A DNA stretch of 64,000 nt from Anniella stebbinsi (GCA_029215795.1 JARDYH010000001.1:397705154-397769153); one strand, 5' to 3'. Positions 22,701 to 32,280 are shown, numbered from the stretch's first letter. The notes: a model not told the origin generated them from the sequence alone. Numbers and translations are program-made.

Positions 22701-25700
22701 CTAATCCATACGTATCACTCAAGGCAGCTTACAACAATTAAAATAACAATATCATCCCAGAACAAAAACATCAACAGAATATTGTTAAAATAGTTTGAAT
22801 ATCAGCCTTTGACAACGCTGACACCCCCCACCATTACATCTTTAAATCTCAAGGCGTCACTCTTTCTCCATAACTGAAAAGTCTATGTGACATCCCGGTT
22901 CAACGAACTTTGACCCCAGCAAGGTGAAAATCGGGGCTATTCCAGGTGCTATAATTTTGCCCCACTCCCCCAGGTTGTCAAGGCAGAAGCCATATTGGGC
23001 CTGATCATCATACTTCATCCACACAACTCCTTTCAAAGAATATCTCTGTGTGGATGTTGCACAATCCCATGCTAAACCCCAATCAGGTTCTTTGGCGTTT
23101 CGGTGCTTTGTTGAATTGCCTCTTACCTCAGGCTTCATGGTCTCAGAGGTAGAGTGGCTTTGATCTACTACTGATGACACATCACCTTGGCCAAATTCAA
23201 CTGTAAAAACAAACATTGGAATATGTACAAGATAAATATTAAACACACAATTTCACATGTGTGTGCACATGATGTGTGTGTACTCTTGCATCACAAAGAT
23301 TAATGCAGTTTTCCACCGTGAACAATAAACTCCAGAGGTGGGGGTGGGGAGAACAGGAATTAAGTCTATGTATTTTTTAAAAATTAATTAAATTGACTGC
23401 AGAAAAGGAAGGTTATTTTACACAAACTAATGCACAGAAGGTGTGACGCCCTTGGGATTGTTAGACACACACACACAAGTTTTCAAGATAAGCCCGTTCA
23501 ATGTTTAGACAGATTTTCCATCCATTCTACAGTCAGCTTTATAATGGTACAGAAACTTATAGGATAACGCCCACTGCCCTCAATAAGGCCCACTGACCTC
23601 AGATACAGGAATCTGCAAAGAATGCTCTTTGAGGATGCTTTCTATACTCAGTCGTACTGGGAAGCTGCAGGAACTTTAACAGTCTTGGATGCCCGTTAGT
23701 TATACCCCTAAGATCATCCTCAGACACCCTGCTGACAGGGATGGAATCTGGGACCTTCTGCACGCAAAGCAGGGGCTGAACCTTGGAGCTATGGCTGTTT
23801 CACCTTCACTGGTGTTACTTAAGCAGAGGATGACAGTCAGGGGTGAAGTATTTATTTATTTATTCATTTCATTTCTAAACCACCCAAAAGCCGAAGCTCT
23901 TTGGGCAGTTCACAAAAATTAAAACAAGGTACAGCAGCATGCTACAGCTGCATGATTCGTGGGTGGGAGCGGATGGCACCTTTTCGTTCCAGGCCTTACC
24001 TTGCAAGTCGGCTGGCTGCTCTTGCTGCTCAACTTCTTGTAGGAGAGACGGAGACTCTTCCGAGGCCAGATCCACAGATCCACTTGGCCCCTCAGGTTCA
24101 GATGCCACTGCCTCAATGTCAGAGCCCTGGGGGGAAAAGGAGGACCCAGTCAGTGAAACTGGAGGTGCTTGCTGGGACAGGGCCTAAGCTGGCAAACTGA
24201 ACCAGCCACTGGCCAGGAAGTTCTGTTCAAAGGGTACTACAAGAAACAAATAAATGACACCTGCGAAGATAGTGGCCCACTGCATTTCCACCCAGGCCTC
24301 TGATCTGGCTCTGCCTGCTTCAAATCAGCCTTAATTCCAGCAGCAGATACAGAAGAAGCCTTATACCAGCTCAACCCTTTGTTCCAGTATAGTCCATTTT
24401 GGTCTCCAGTGACTGGCAGGTGCTCTCTAGGGCCACAGGCAGAGAAAAGACTTTCCAGCCTATCTAGAAATGCCCAGGACTGAACCTGGGACAATTTGCA
24501 TCCAAAGCACAGCTCCTGCTTTGGATGCAAAGCAGGAGCTCTGTCTCCATCGAGGTACAACCCTTCTTTGGGTGCCACGGCTGATGCAGCTGTTACCCAT
24601 CCTCAGAGAAACCTGTCTGCACGAGTAAACGCGCAGCCTCGCTTCCTGCCAGAATACAGAGACATGGGGTGGGTGGGGAGAGAATCTTGCACACTCTCAA
24701 CATAAATATTTTAGAGGGAGGAGCACCTCTGCTAGCATAAGTTTGGAGAACAGTCCCCTCAAGCAGCATCACAATGATACTTCTGAGCACCTGAAAGCAG
24801 GATCCTGGATTGGAGGAGGGATTTTTACAAGTGGAACTGGGAAAGTAAACATGGCTGCCCTGCCCTTCTGAGACACCAGAACATCTGTTTTCCCAGCCAT
24901 GTATTCTGCTCTCTCTTGGCTTCAATCTATTTTTTTTGTCATGAATTGTAATTTTATTTTATTTTTAAGTTATAAAAATAAAGGCAACAAAAAGCAGAAC
25001 ATATATAACAATGAATCAAGATCACTCAAGAAACAAAGGAATTCACTAAATTATCATTCTTAGCCTATAACCAATATGGTTTCTGGCTTCAGTCTTATGA
25101 TGCCAACTGCACCTGTTCTGCCTCCGGATGCCAACCATTTTGGCCCACACAGGTGCCTGCCATGCTCTGGTCTCTTGAGCTACTGGCATAATTAAAGTGG
25201 CAGCTGAGAGGAGAGAAAAGAGAGGCCTTGTGTCTTGGGAGGGCTACAAAACGCTCCGGATCGACCCATTGCTGAAAGAGTATCATGCCGCTTGGGGTTT
25301 GGGGCAGCTCCTGAAATTAGAGCCCACTCTGTGTGCATCAGGTTTTGAAGAGATGGCAGCTAAGAAACGCCAGAGGAGGTGGCAGATAAAAATGTTGTGT
25401 TTTCCCGCTGGCACATGCCTCACGAGTTATATACAGAGAGCTTAGCCAAATCTGCCAAGGGTTTTGAGAAAATATTAACAGGAAAGCTCAAGTACGCTGG
25501 CACTAGCCAGCCCTGCTCTGCCTATTATGTTAAGTTACTGCCTTCAATTGGATCAGATTCAGACGCATTGACTGAAAACCGCTCATTACACGGAAGTAGG
25601 ACAGGGCACCAGCAGCACAAGACCAGAGGGGCTGGAAAGCAAAGGATGGCTACTGTCTTTTCTCTACAGCCAGGGTGGGTGGGGAATCTGCTACCCTGCA

Positions 25701-26630
25701 GAGGCTGTGGATCCCAACTCCCATCAGCCCCAGCCAGCATGACCTGTGATCAGGGATGATGGGAGTTGGAGTCCAGCAATGCCTGCAAACCTAGGAGCTG
25801 CTCCGCCCTGCTTGACACCATGCCTTGAATCGGACAGGTACCTTCTTCCTCTCTCTCTCTCTGATCTGGCTCAATGCAGCACTCAGGAGCGGGATGGGGG
25901 AGGGGGGGAGGACAGAGGTCTCTAGCTTTCAGCCATAGGTTGAACCAAATCGTCTTCAGGGACCCTTGGAGCCAGGCAAGAAATGATTTCAATCTTATCA
26001 GGGAACCAGCAGGACATAACTAACTGAAAGATTCCGGTTTATTCTGGATCAAACTTCATTCCTGAGTGTTCTCATAAAGTTAATTTTGCAGCAATGGCTC
26101 TGAGGCTATAAAAGCACCTATACTTCCAGATCAGTTTCCTGTTCTGTCTAAGATGAGGGGACAGAGAGAGAGAGACGAAGGGAGGCAGGCGAAAAAGACC
26201 AAAGGGTTTTCTCCAGCAGGACATTCCACTCCCCCCAACACACGTGGAGGTTACTTGTAAGCTCCCTTGGGAGGATTTATATCCTGAAAGATGGGATATA
26301 ATAATGGAAAGAAAAAATAAACAAATTGCTTTCTCTGTGATCTTGTATACTTCCAGTGCATTTTTGTGCTGCTTTGCTCTTTCCTAAGGTCTATTTGACT
26401 GCTCTTACTTGGGTCAAGAACTCTGCCTCTCCCACAGCTACTGCAGAGAAGTGTACAAGGAACCCTCCTATTATGGAGTCCACTGTCAGAGCAACTAAAG
26501 GAAACTTGAGGGAAGAGTGTGAGAGGTTCTTTTTAGGGGAGGGGGCTTACAATGCGCAGATGTAGAGTACCTCATGATTGATGACTGTCCAGCCACAAGA
26601 TGAATCGCTGTCACTGGAATTTTCTGACAT
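10937..26630 (-). CDS. CCPG1: CCPG1, cell cycle progression protein 1 / ER-phagy receptor (coding span)
   Basis: Eight coding exons (transcript order 26630-26571, 24126-24000, 23200-23127, 21568-21361, 16990-16733, 14394-14273, 12986-11587, 11117-10937) join in phase into 810 codons with stop; human CCPG1 is about 757 aa. CCPG1 is a single-pass ER membrane protein whose cytosolic N-terminus binds ATG8 proteins and FIP200 to drive ER-phagy. The N-terminus [17 protein letters not shown] carries the LIR core WTVI at residues 14-17. FIP200-interacting-type motifs are SDIEAV (22-27) and SDIVTL (107-112). The membrane helix [14 protein letters not shown] is near residues 226-239. Long lumenal coiled coils (about 250-440), a basic [20 protein letters not shown] helix and a conserved C-terminal domain follow. 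The first coding exon is preceded by a 5' UTR exon in the CpG island shared with PIERCE2. Confidence 0.95.
11118..11586 (-). other. CCPG1 last intron
   Basis: Donor AG|GTGAGT and acceptor tttcag define a 469-bp intron. No repeat or other gene was seen. Confidence 0.8.
11587..12986 (-). CDS. CCPG1: CCPG1 large lumenal exon
   Basis: A 1400-nt exon starting [20 protein letters not shown] after acceptor ctgatcag. It encodes a long heptad-like region ([20 protein letters not shown] and on), the conserved [20 protein letters not shown] helix and the globular C-terminal part with [20 protein letters not shown]. It ends GGA CCC AG|GTGAGT. Reading straight on gives AGG TGA, an apparent stop that is really the donor. 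Confidence 0.95.
12987..14272 (-). other. CCPG1 intron, mostly a CR1-like repeat
   Basis: Contains an 11-12 G run near 13061-13072 and the CR1-like copy described at 13287-13745. About 13746-14272 shows nothing recognised. Confidence 0.5.
13287..13745 (+). repeat. CR1-like dispersed repeat ('gctggatcagaccgaggatc' family), long copy
   Basis: Reads 'agccctgctggatcagacc', 'ccatctagtccagcactctg', 'gccattgatagcc', 'ccaagttggtggccaccact', 'cgctgtgtgaagatgctctt' and 'atcagcttcatgggatgacc' in order. The same order is found at 28748-29620, partly at 31226-31485 and 33098-33270, and in reverse at 41857-42075. It is abundant in squamates; the exact family name is not assigned. Confidence 0.8.
14273..14394 (-). 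CDS. CCPG1: CCPG1 exon (post-membrane coiled coil start)
   Basis: Encodes [20 protein letters not shown] and [20 protein letters not shown] (residues 244-283), matching [18 protein letters not shown] of human CCPG1. Acceptor tttcaag; donor AAG|GTAAGG. Confidence 0.93.
14395..16732 (-). other. CCPG1 intron, no gene recognised
   Basis: Contains a 13-G run (15705-15717) and a 16-C run (16462-16477). Short open frames look like chance. No strong repeat match was seen. Confidence 0.4.
16733..16990 (-). CDS. CCPG1: CCPG1 transmembrane exon
   Basis: Encodes residues 157-243: [20 protein letters not shown], the basic run RRRRAKKR, then [20 protein letters not shown] before FYG. The positive charges before the helix fit a cytosolic N-terminus. 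Acceptor cttttcag; donor TATG|GTGAGT. Confidence 0.95.
17380..17890 (+). repeat. LINE-like 3' end fragment
   Basis: Contains 'tgtggaatgatctccctgac' and 'caggttaaaactgccctgtc', then the recurrent tail 'aaccgcccagagagcggttc..tatggggtggtatagaaataaa' ending in (aaat)n. The tail is shared with 50045-50110, 50215-50300 and the reverse copy at 23850-23925. Confidence 0.6.
19700..19731. repeat. (GA)n microsatellite
   Basis: Uninterrupted GA dinucleotides in a CCPG1 intron. Confidence 0.9.
21110..21290. repeat. Unclassified inverted-repeat element
   Basis: 'acacgctaaaccatggttag' near the left end is mirrored by 'ttaaccaccatggcttagcg' near the right, with repeated 'ggttag' and 'gtggtta' motifs between. 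It looks like a diverged foldback or MITE; no clean target duplication was found. Confidence 0.5.
21361..21568 (-). CDS. CCPG1: CCPG1 exon with SDIVTL motif
   Basis: Starts [20 protein letters not shown], then [17 protein letters not shown] and ends [14 protein letters not shown] plus one base of Val. [18 protein letters not shown] is strictly conserved in CCPG1 and contains a FIP200-binding-type motif. Acceptor catccaag; donor ACAG|GTATGT. Confidence 0.92.
21569..23126 (-). repeat. CCPG1 intron with (TTTA)n and L2-like fragment
   Basis: (TTTA)n at 22601-22632 and an L2-like end fragment at about 22667-22780 ('tcctgtctttctaatcc...ctcaaggcagcttacaac'). The rest is unclassified. Confidence 0.5.
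23127..23200 (-). CDS. CCPG1: CCPG1 small exon (74 nt)
   Basis: Encodes [20 protein letters not shown] and MKPE between acceptor tttttacag and donor GAG|GTAAGA. It is acidic and poorly conserved. It is needed to reconcile the phase of the flanking exons (one base left from the exon before, none to the exon after). Confidence 0.82.
23201..23999 (-). repeat. CCPG1 intron with reverse SINE and L2-like pieces
   Basis: About 23690-23845 contains 'gggaccttctgcacgcaaagcaggggctgaacc..gagctatgg', a reverse tRNA-derived SINE head. About 23850-23925 is a reverse tail '(attt)n..aaaccacccaaaagccgaagctctttgggcagttcacaa'. Confidence 0.6.
24000..24126 (-). CDS. CCPG1: CCPG1 second coding exon
   Basis: Begins [20 protein letters not shown] and continues [22 protein letters not shown]. 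The first residues align with the GSDIEML motif of human CCPG1, with AV in place of ML. Acceptor ttttccccccag; donor AAG|GTAAGG. Confidence 0.9.
24127..26570 (-). other. CCPG1 intron with SINE and hAT-like pieces
   Basis: About 24330-24600 has a reverse tRNA-derived SINE ('ctgaacctgggacaatttgcatccaaagc') with a 15-bp inverted repeat. About 25669-25790 is a hAT-like MITE fragment. Microsatellite-like CT lies at 25848-25862. Confidence 0.5.
25669..25790. mobile_element. hAT-like MITE fragment ('ccatcagccccagccagcat' family)
   Basis: Near-palindromic: 'cccaactcccatcagccccagcc' followed by 'gggatgatgggagttggagtcc'. Related copies lie at 32650-32768, 44184-44320 and 55676-55803; the last keeps end pairs resembling CAGGGATGGGGAAC. 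Confidence 0.65.
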
Positions 26631-26641
26631 TTTCTTAGGAG
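26571..26641 (-). CDS. CCPG1: CCPG1 first coding exon (LIR motif)
   Basis: After acceptor cctttcag and 11 nt of 5' UTR, ATG (26630-26628) starts [20 protein letters not shown]. The 20 residues are nearly identical to human and contain the ATG8-binding core WTVI preceded by acidic/serine residues. Donor GAG|GTACTC. Confidence 0.96.
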
Positions 26642-27217
26642 CTGAAAGGGGGAAAAATCAGACTATTATAATGAGGCTATTATAGTTCTGAGCCACAGAC
26701 ATGGTCTGGTACGCTGTGGTTCAAGCCAATTGGCTATTAAATGCTAGAATTCAAACACAACTATATTTGGAAAGAGGAAGCCTCAACTCTTCACTACTAG
26801 CCTAGAAACAGCTACTGAAGAGCATTCAGAGCATCACAGCCTTGGGAGAGAGGGCCCCCACTTTGTGCTGCAAGGCTAGGACACCCCCCTCTCTCGCCTC
26901 TGTTCAAGTAACGCAATCCAGGCCACAATGTGTCGCAAGCTGAAAGAACAGGATGCCCCTACAGCAAACACTCTCCATGGCTTTGGCCAAGCAGCCCAAC
27001 GGGGAAGGCAAAATATTCCAAGCGTCACCTCTCATCAGAGAAAATTCTTTCTCAATATGGCGATCCGCTATATCCTGAACATGAGGCAATCCCATCCACC
27101 AAGTCAGCCCCACGGGAGTTGTTAGGGAGAACGAGGAGGCCCCCTCTTCGACCACTGTTGCAGTCCCACAGAAGTTGACTCATCTCTTTGCCCATCACCA
27201 AACTCAGCCACAGCACT

Positions 27218-27247
27218 TGTGTGTGTGTGTGTGTGTGTGTGTGTGTC
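27218..27247. repeat. (GT)n microsatellite
   Basis: About 15 GT units in the CCPG1 5' UTR intron. Confidence 0.9.
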
Positions 27248-28747
27248 TGTCTACGAGAACAGAGATATGATTGAGGCTGTAACTCTGTATTCCTCTCTTC
27301 ACTGGCTGCTCTTCTTTACACGTGGCCCAGCTTTAGCTCATCCTTCTGGCAGAGAGGGAAACAGAGCTGTTCCAGGCATGGCCTCATCAGTAGGTTGTCC
27401 AAGGGTGCCAAGACTTTGCTACTCCTACCAGAAATGCTTCACCCAATGGACCTGTCCAAAGCCTTGCCTTCTTTGCAGCTGCATCACATAATAATACATA
27501 GGCATTCTGTGGTCAACCACTTCCCCCATCCTCCTTGGTTGTTTGCAGCCAGTAACAGCAGCCCCAGAAAACAGGACCTAATGCTAGATACTGCTGAACC
27601 TCATTCCGTTACTCCTTCAGTTCACAAGATCATCCAAGTTCCTGAAGAACAATGCCTCTCTGTTAATGAGGCTTCCTTGTTCAGTATCATGTGCAAACAT
27701 TGTACATGCCTTCTTCCTCTCCCGTATCATCAGGAAAAATATTGCACCTAAGAGACTCTCAGAGCAATCCCCGAATGACTCTTTTTTTTTGCAAGATCCT
27801 TCTGTCTTATTTATTTCATCTTTCTGTGCTGCTTTTCTATAAGAAAGATGCAAAAGAGCCTGCCATTTAAATTTGAAAAAGCAGTGGCAATAAAAAGCAG
27901 GTCTGGAACTACCTTGGGCTCTTTCCTTTCCTGGATTCAGGCAGAATACTTGCTATTCCAAAGCCCATCTACAGCTCGGTGCTAACAAATTTACTTTAAA
28001 GGCACTGCTAAAAGCTTTATTTCATGGATCAGGCTTTTCAGTCTACCCGAGTGGAGAGTATCTGTTCTCACCACATGTATCAGGACATGTGCAGCACAAA
28101 CCTATGCATGCTTACTCCCAGGTAATTGTGCATAGGACTCTAGCCTCCTTCAAACTTTAAACTTCTCCTTCCAATCAATACAGTTTTACTGACGCAAAAT
28201 AGTTACTGAGTGATATACAGTGGTGTAGATATTTTTTGAGCCATTATGTTGATGTTAAAAGTGATTAACTGGTTATTGATCTTTTGCATACAGTAGCTGC
28301 TCCTGATCTCTGTGTATGTGGGAGGGGAAGACTCCTGCTTGTGAATATCCACTTGAATGGTTGCATACAACAAGGAAGAATTTGTTCCAGGTGGCTAAAC
28401 TATGGAAGTCATTCCCTTTTTTAAAAAAAAGGTATCTGTGCAGGGGGAGGGAGCCTGGTAACTTTCATAGAAATATATGCAACGCTGTCATAATGATAAA
28501 ACATCAAGGAACATGCTAGCTTTTATAAATGGTGTTTTACCTCATTATTTTATGTTTCATTCTTTTAATAGGGAAGTTGTTAGCCACCTCAGACTTTTTG
28601 TATGAAAGGTGGAGTAACAATCTTATAAAGAAATAAAATGTCAAAAAACCTGTCCAACTGATTAGGGCTCCATTTCTGGGAGAGGGCGGCGGCATCACAC
28701 CATCTGACCAGAGCGCATAGGGAACAATGACCTTCCCTGAATGGTGG

Positions 28748-29620
28748 TAGAACATAAGAACAGCCCTGCTGGATCAGACCAAGGGTCCATCCAGCATTCT
28801 GTTCACACAGGACCCAACCAGCTGCCCATGGGAAAACCACAAGCAGGACATGAGTGCAACAACACCCTTCCTGGTGTACATAGCTTACTGCCTATGATAC
28901 TGGAGATAATATATGGCTATCAGGACTAGTTGCCATTGATAGCCTTTTCCTCTATGAATTTGTCCGATCCCCATTTAAAGACGTCCAAAGTGATGGCAAT
29001 CACTACATCTTGTGGTAGCAGATACCATAGTTTAACTATGTGCTGTGTGAAGAAGCCCTTCCTTTGATCTGTCCTGAATTTCCCACAAATCAGCTTCATG
29101 GGATGAGCCCAGATTCTAGTATTATGCGAGAGAGAAAAGTCTCTCTGTCCACTTTCTCTACACCATACATAACCTTGCACACCTCTATCACATCACACCT
29201 TAACTTTTTTTGTACACCTCTATCGTACCTTTCCTTAACTTTTTTGTACACCTCTATCATATCTTCCCTTAACCCTTTTTATACACCTCTATCATGTCTC
29301 CCCTCACTCCCCTTTTCTCTAAACGCTCCCAGACATTACAATGTTTCCTCATAGGAGTTGCTCTAGCTACTTGATAATTTAAATTGCTCTTTTTTGTACT
29401 ATATATCCCCTTTTTGGTACGGTGACCCAAACTGTACAACGTATTCCAAGTGTGGGCACACCACAAATTTGTATAAGAGCAATGTGATCGTGGCAATTTT
29501 ACTTTCATCTCCTTTTCTAATTATGCCTAACACAGAATATGCCTTTTTCATAGCTACCACACAAGGGGGTTGGCATTTCCATCCAGCCGGCCACCACAAC
29601 ATAAGGTCCCTTTCTTGGTC
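28748..29620 (+). repeat. CR1-like dispersed repeat, longest copy, with internal 35-bp tandem
   Basis: Starts 'aacataagaacagccctgct' and runs through the same ordered blocks as 13287-13745, then on through 'tttttggtacggtgacccaaactgtacaac', 'atgcctttttcatagct' and 'ggttggcatttccatcc'. Four copies of a unit starting 'cacctctatc' sit at 29180, 29215, 29249 and 29284. Confidence 0.8.
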
Positions 29621-30187
29621 AGTCATTGCTAGCTCAGATCCCATCAGTGTTTATGTGAAATTGCGATGTTACACCTACTCACAAGCAGCTGCTCTCATAA
29701 ATCCTGAGCGAGTGGCTCTGCATCACAACTGGAACCCCAGCTCTCTACAGGAGTTGTGAGGGGTGGGGGTGCAGCCGCTTTGCAGGATCCAAGCGGCCTC
29801 GGCCCTCTGGCTGCTTGAACAGCTGGCTTCGGAGAGCTGAACAAACACAGACGTGTTTTCTTCCCCCCCGTCAAACGGAGCGTGAACTCGTGACGCTCTT
29901 CGCCCAGTTATCAACGTGGCCCCTCGCCCGAAGGGGCCCCTCACGCAAAGAAACGAGGCCTACCGAGGGAGGAAGGGAAGGGGGCCTTGGCTGCGTGCTA
30001 GCTGGTGCCAGCCCGGGCGGGCCTCGATCCCTCAGCAGCCCCGCGAGTTCTGGGCACTCAGGTGGCTCCATCCGTCCGTCCCTCAGGCGCAAGCCGGCCC
30101 TCGAAGACGTTTCCCTCTGGCTGCCAGACCGAGGCCGCGGCGCCGCCTCCCTCCCTCCGCGCCTCGGGCCCTCCTGACCAGGCCTAC

Positions 30188-30300
30188 CTGAGCGGGTCTT
30201 TGCTGGGCAGCTGAGGAGAAAGAGCGCGGCCCGGTCGAAGCGGGCTTGGGCGCCGGCAGTCACCCGACCGGCAGGCAGGCAGGCAGGCTCCCCCCTTCCT
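30188..30300 (-). other. CCPG1: CCPG1 5' UTR exon (approximate upstream end)
   Basis: Supported by the CpG island and by a good minus-strand donor at 30187-30181. The upstream limit is a guess. Confidence 0.45.
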
Positions 30301-30544
30301 CCCTCCCTCCGGCCGCCGTTTCCTGCCTCGCTTCACCAAAACAACAAACAAGCAGCCGGAAAGGTGACGCCGGTACGCCTGCGCATTCTCGCGGGGGCCC
30401 GATGCACACTGGGAAGCGTAGTCCGCCTCTGCCAGACGCCGAAGCAGGGGTGGGCGTGCAGGTACTACAGGCCCCAGGGAGGAGCGGGCCCGGCGCCTGC
30501 GCGGGCGGGCGCCGCCGCGTCAACAAAGCAGGAGCGGGGGAAGG

Positions 30545-30614
30545 ATGCTGAGCCGGTTGCTATGGCGACGCCGAGAGGCAGCAGCATCCATTGCCTCTGA
30601 GTCACCTCCCGCCG
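30545..30614 (+). other. PIERCE2: PIERCE2 first exon, 3' part (probably non-coding)
   Basis: Ends at donor GTAAGC. ATG at 30545 would leave phase 1 and hit TGA soon after splicing to 31915. ATG at 30562 runs into TGA at 30598. The exon is therefore taken as 5' UTR unless another exon intervenes. Confidence 0.5.
30556..30569 (+). promoter_or_regulatory. RFX X-box-like site at PIERCE2 5' end
   Basis: GTTGCTATGGCGAC closely fits the palindromic X-box (GTTGCYATGGCAAC type) used by ciliary-gene RFX factors. It lies in the first exon region of a ciliary gene, 45 bp before its donor. Confidence 0.6.
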
Positions 30615-31010
30615 GTAAGCACGGGAACTGGACAGGCCCCGCTCACCTTGATGTTTAACCTATCATTCTTCAAGGCGCCATCAAAGGGGGTGGGGAGGAA
30701 ATGGGCCGCCAGTCCACACCTTCCCTGGGGCAGGGGAAAGCCTACCCTAGAAGAACTAGGGATTGGATGCCTGCCTGGCTCTCCCTCCGCTCCGAAATAC
30801 GGCGCCTTTTGCTAGCGCTGCTTTTAAAAAGACATCTGTGGCGTTCCTTGTTATGCTGTTTTACATTTTAAAAAATCACTAGGAAAGTTTACATCACTTT
30901 GAAGGTTCTGCTGTTAGCCCCGCCCCCATTTCTCCCAAACTATTCCAAATGAATTGCATTCGCCATATCATTGGATCGCCTATGCTTGCTTGGATTCCTT
31001 ATTGAGCCAC

Positions 31011-31225
31011 TGTGCTGTAATGGTTAGCCTATCAGATGAGGACAGGGTGAGAGCCAAACTCACATCCCCACTCAGCCACAAACTTCCCTGGCTGACTTTG
31101 GGCCACTTGCTATCTCTCAGCCTAACCTACCTCAGAGGGTTATTGAGAGGATAAAGTAGGAAGGGGCAGATACTGTACGCTACCCTGAGCTCCTTGAAAG
31201 AAATGACGGATATAAAGGTAAGATA
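31011..31225 (+). repeat. tRNA-derived SINE
   Basis: The head 'tgtgctgtaatggttagcct' resembles a Pol III A box and 'gccaaactcacatcccc' the B-box area. The body 'ctgactttgggccacttgct', 'cagcctaacctacctcagag' and 'taccctgagctccttgaaag..gatataaagg' is shared with 7125-7315. Confidence 0.75.
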
Positions 31226-31485
31226 AAAACGTAGGGTTGGTAAGAACATCAGAAGAACTGTGCAGGATCAAACCAAGGGCTTATCTAGGCCAGCATTCTG
31301 TTTGCACAGTGGCCAACCAGGTGCCCCAAAGGGAAGCCCACAAGTAAGACTTGAGCACAACAGCATCCTCCCATCCTAGTGTTTCCCAGCCCAGCAACAG
31401 TATAAACAGGCATACCATGATACTGGAGGTGATATACAGCCATCATGGCTAATAGCCATTGATTAGTAATTCTAGGGTTGAAAAA
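31226..31485 (+). repeat. CR1-like dispersed repeat, truncated
   Basis: 'gtaagaacatcagaagaact', 'caaaccaagggcttatctag' and 'tggccaaccaggtgccccaaa', then 'gccattgattag'. Same family as 13287-13745. Confidence 0.75.
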
Positions 31486-31941
31486 CAGCATGCCAGCAAC
31501 ATAAATAAGACTCTCATACGCTATTGAGCAGTTACCTTACCAGACTTAGGAAAAATGCTTTGCATTGACGTGAGGCTTTCAGTTCAATTAATTTAAGTGG
31601 GAGTTTTACAAGTTCACCCTGACAAGTCATAAAATAGAAATTGAAAATTAGCAGAGCAGATCATTTTGTGGGAGCATAAAGGCTGCCACTTGTGCTTAAG
31701 GAAAACAATCATCAGCATGACATAGCCAAACCCAATATCTCCACTCAGAAATCCTGTTGAATTCAGTAGGATTTAGCTCCCTCGTGTGTACGCTTAGAAG
31801 TGCAGATGTGGTTTTAAACAAAGTGAACAAGCCATCTTTAAAGCTAGAATTCAGTATTTCATTAAATTCCTAATCTCTTAAGGCATATATCTTTCATATA
31901 TTTATTTTACACAGGAACTGAGAGTGACTTCTGAGGAGAAA

Positions 31942-32280
31942 ATGCTACCAAGACCTACTGCAAAGAACACAACAGCCTCGTCCCAGTGGCTTCCTTGTGT
32001 GAACCCAGGCAATCCAGTGTTTTCTTGTATGCTGGATTCAAAGACTCTCACCACCAGCAATTTCTTAACGAAGCCCCAGCCTTTGCTCTACAAAACAACA
32101 TCAAGTGAATACGGTGCTATACCGCCTACCTCACAAATGGTTCCCTGCAGATTTTTTCCAAAGGACAACTCCTTTACAAATCATTTGTTCGCTTGTGGGC
32201 TGACACAATTTAACTATATTAACACTGGCATTGACAGAAGCAAAGTTTATGATCACCCAGATATTCAGAATACTCTATAA
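31942..32280 (+). CDS. PIERCE2: PIERCE2 (C15orf65), piercer of microtubule wall 2
   Basis: Single coding exon after acceptor tttacacag (31915). From ATG 31942 it gives 112 codons plus TAA. NPGNPVFSCMLDSKTLTTSN, LTKPQPLLYKTTSSEYG, PCRFFPKDNSF and the terminal DHPDIQNTL match human C15orf65 (GNPVFSCMLD, LTKPQ, FPNIQHTL). The family forms microtubule inner proteins that cross the wall of ciliary doublets and help anchor outer dynein arms. The frame is open back to the acceptor, so translation could begin in an unseen upstream exon; human has a few more N-terminal residues (SEEKM aligns with EPEEKM). AATAAA follows 36 nt after the stop. Confidence 0.92.
   Translation: MLPRPTAKNTTASSQWLPCVNPGNPVFSCMLDSKTLTTSNFLTKPQPLLYKTTSSEYGAIPPTSQMVPCRFFPKDNSFTNHLFACGLTQFNYINTGIDRSKVYDHPDIQNTL

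Larger units (their letters stand above)
26642..30187 (-). other. CCPG1 5' UTR intron
   Basis: Holds (GT)n at 27218-27247, the long CR1-like repeat at 28748-29620 and, at its right end, CpG-rich sequence. About 26870-27200 and 27250-27750 look like old repeats but were not classified. Confidence 0.5.
29830..30640. promoter_or_regulatory. CpG-rich bidirectional promoter of CCPG1 and PIERCE2
   Basis: CpG dinucleotides are dense here and rare outside. A minus-strand donor CTCAG|GTAGGCC ends a CCPG1 5' UTR exon at 30188, and a plus-strand donor CCG|GTAAGC ends the PIERCE2 first exon at 30614. The transcription starts therefore lie within about 400 bp of each other. A (GGCA)n tract is at 30276-30290. 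Confidence 0.8.
30615..31914 (+). other. PIERCE2 intron
   Basis: Holds a full tRNA-derived SINE (31011-31225), a truncated CR1-like copy (31226-31485) and a short dispersed repeat (about 31735-31795, 'atcctgttgaattcagtaggatttagctccc'). Confidence 0.6.

Noticed and set aside
22857..23246. 129-codon minus-strand frame as a separate gene
   Set aside because: Only its first part is a CCPG1 exon (23200-23127); the rest is intron after donor GTAAGA.
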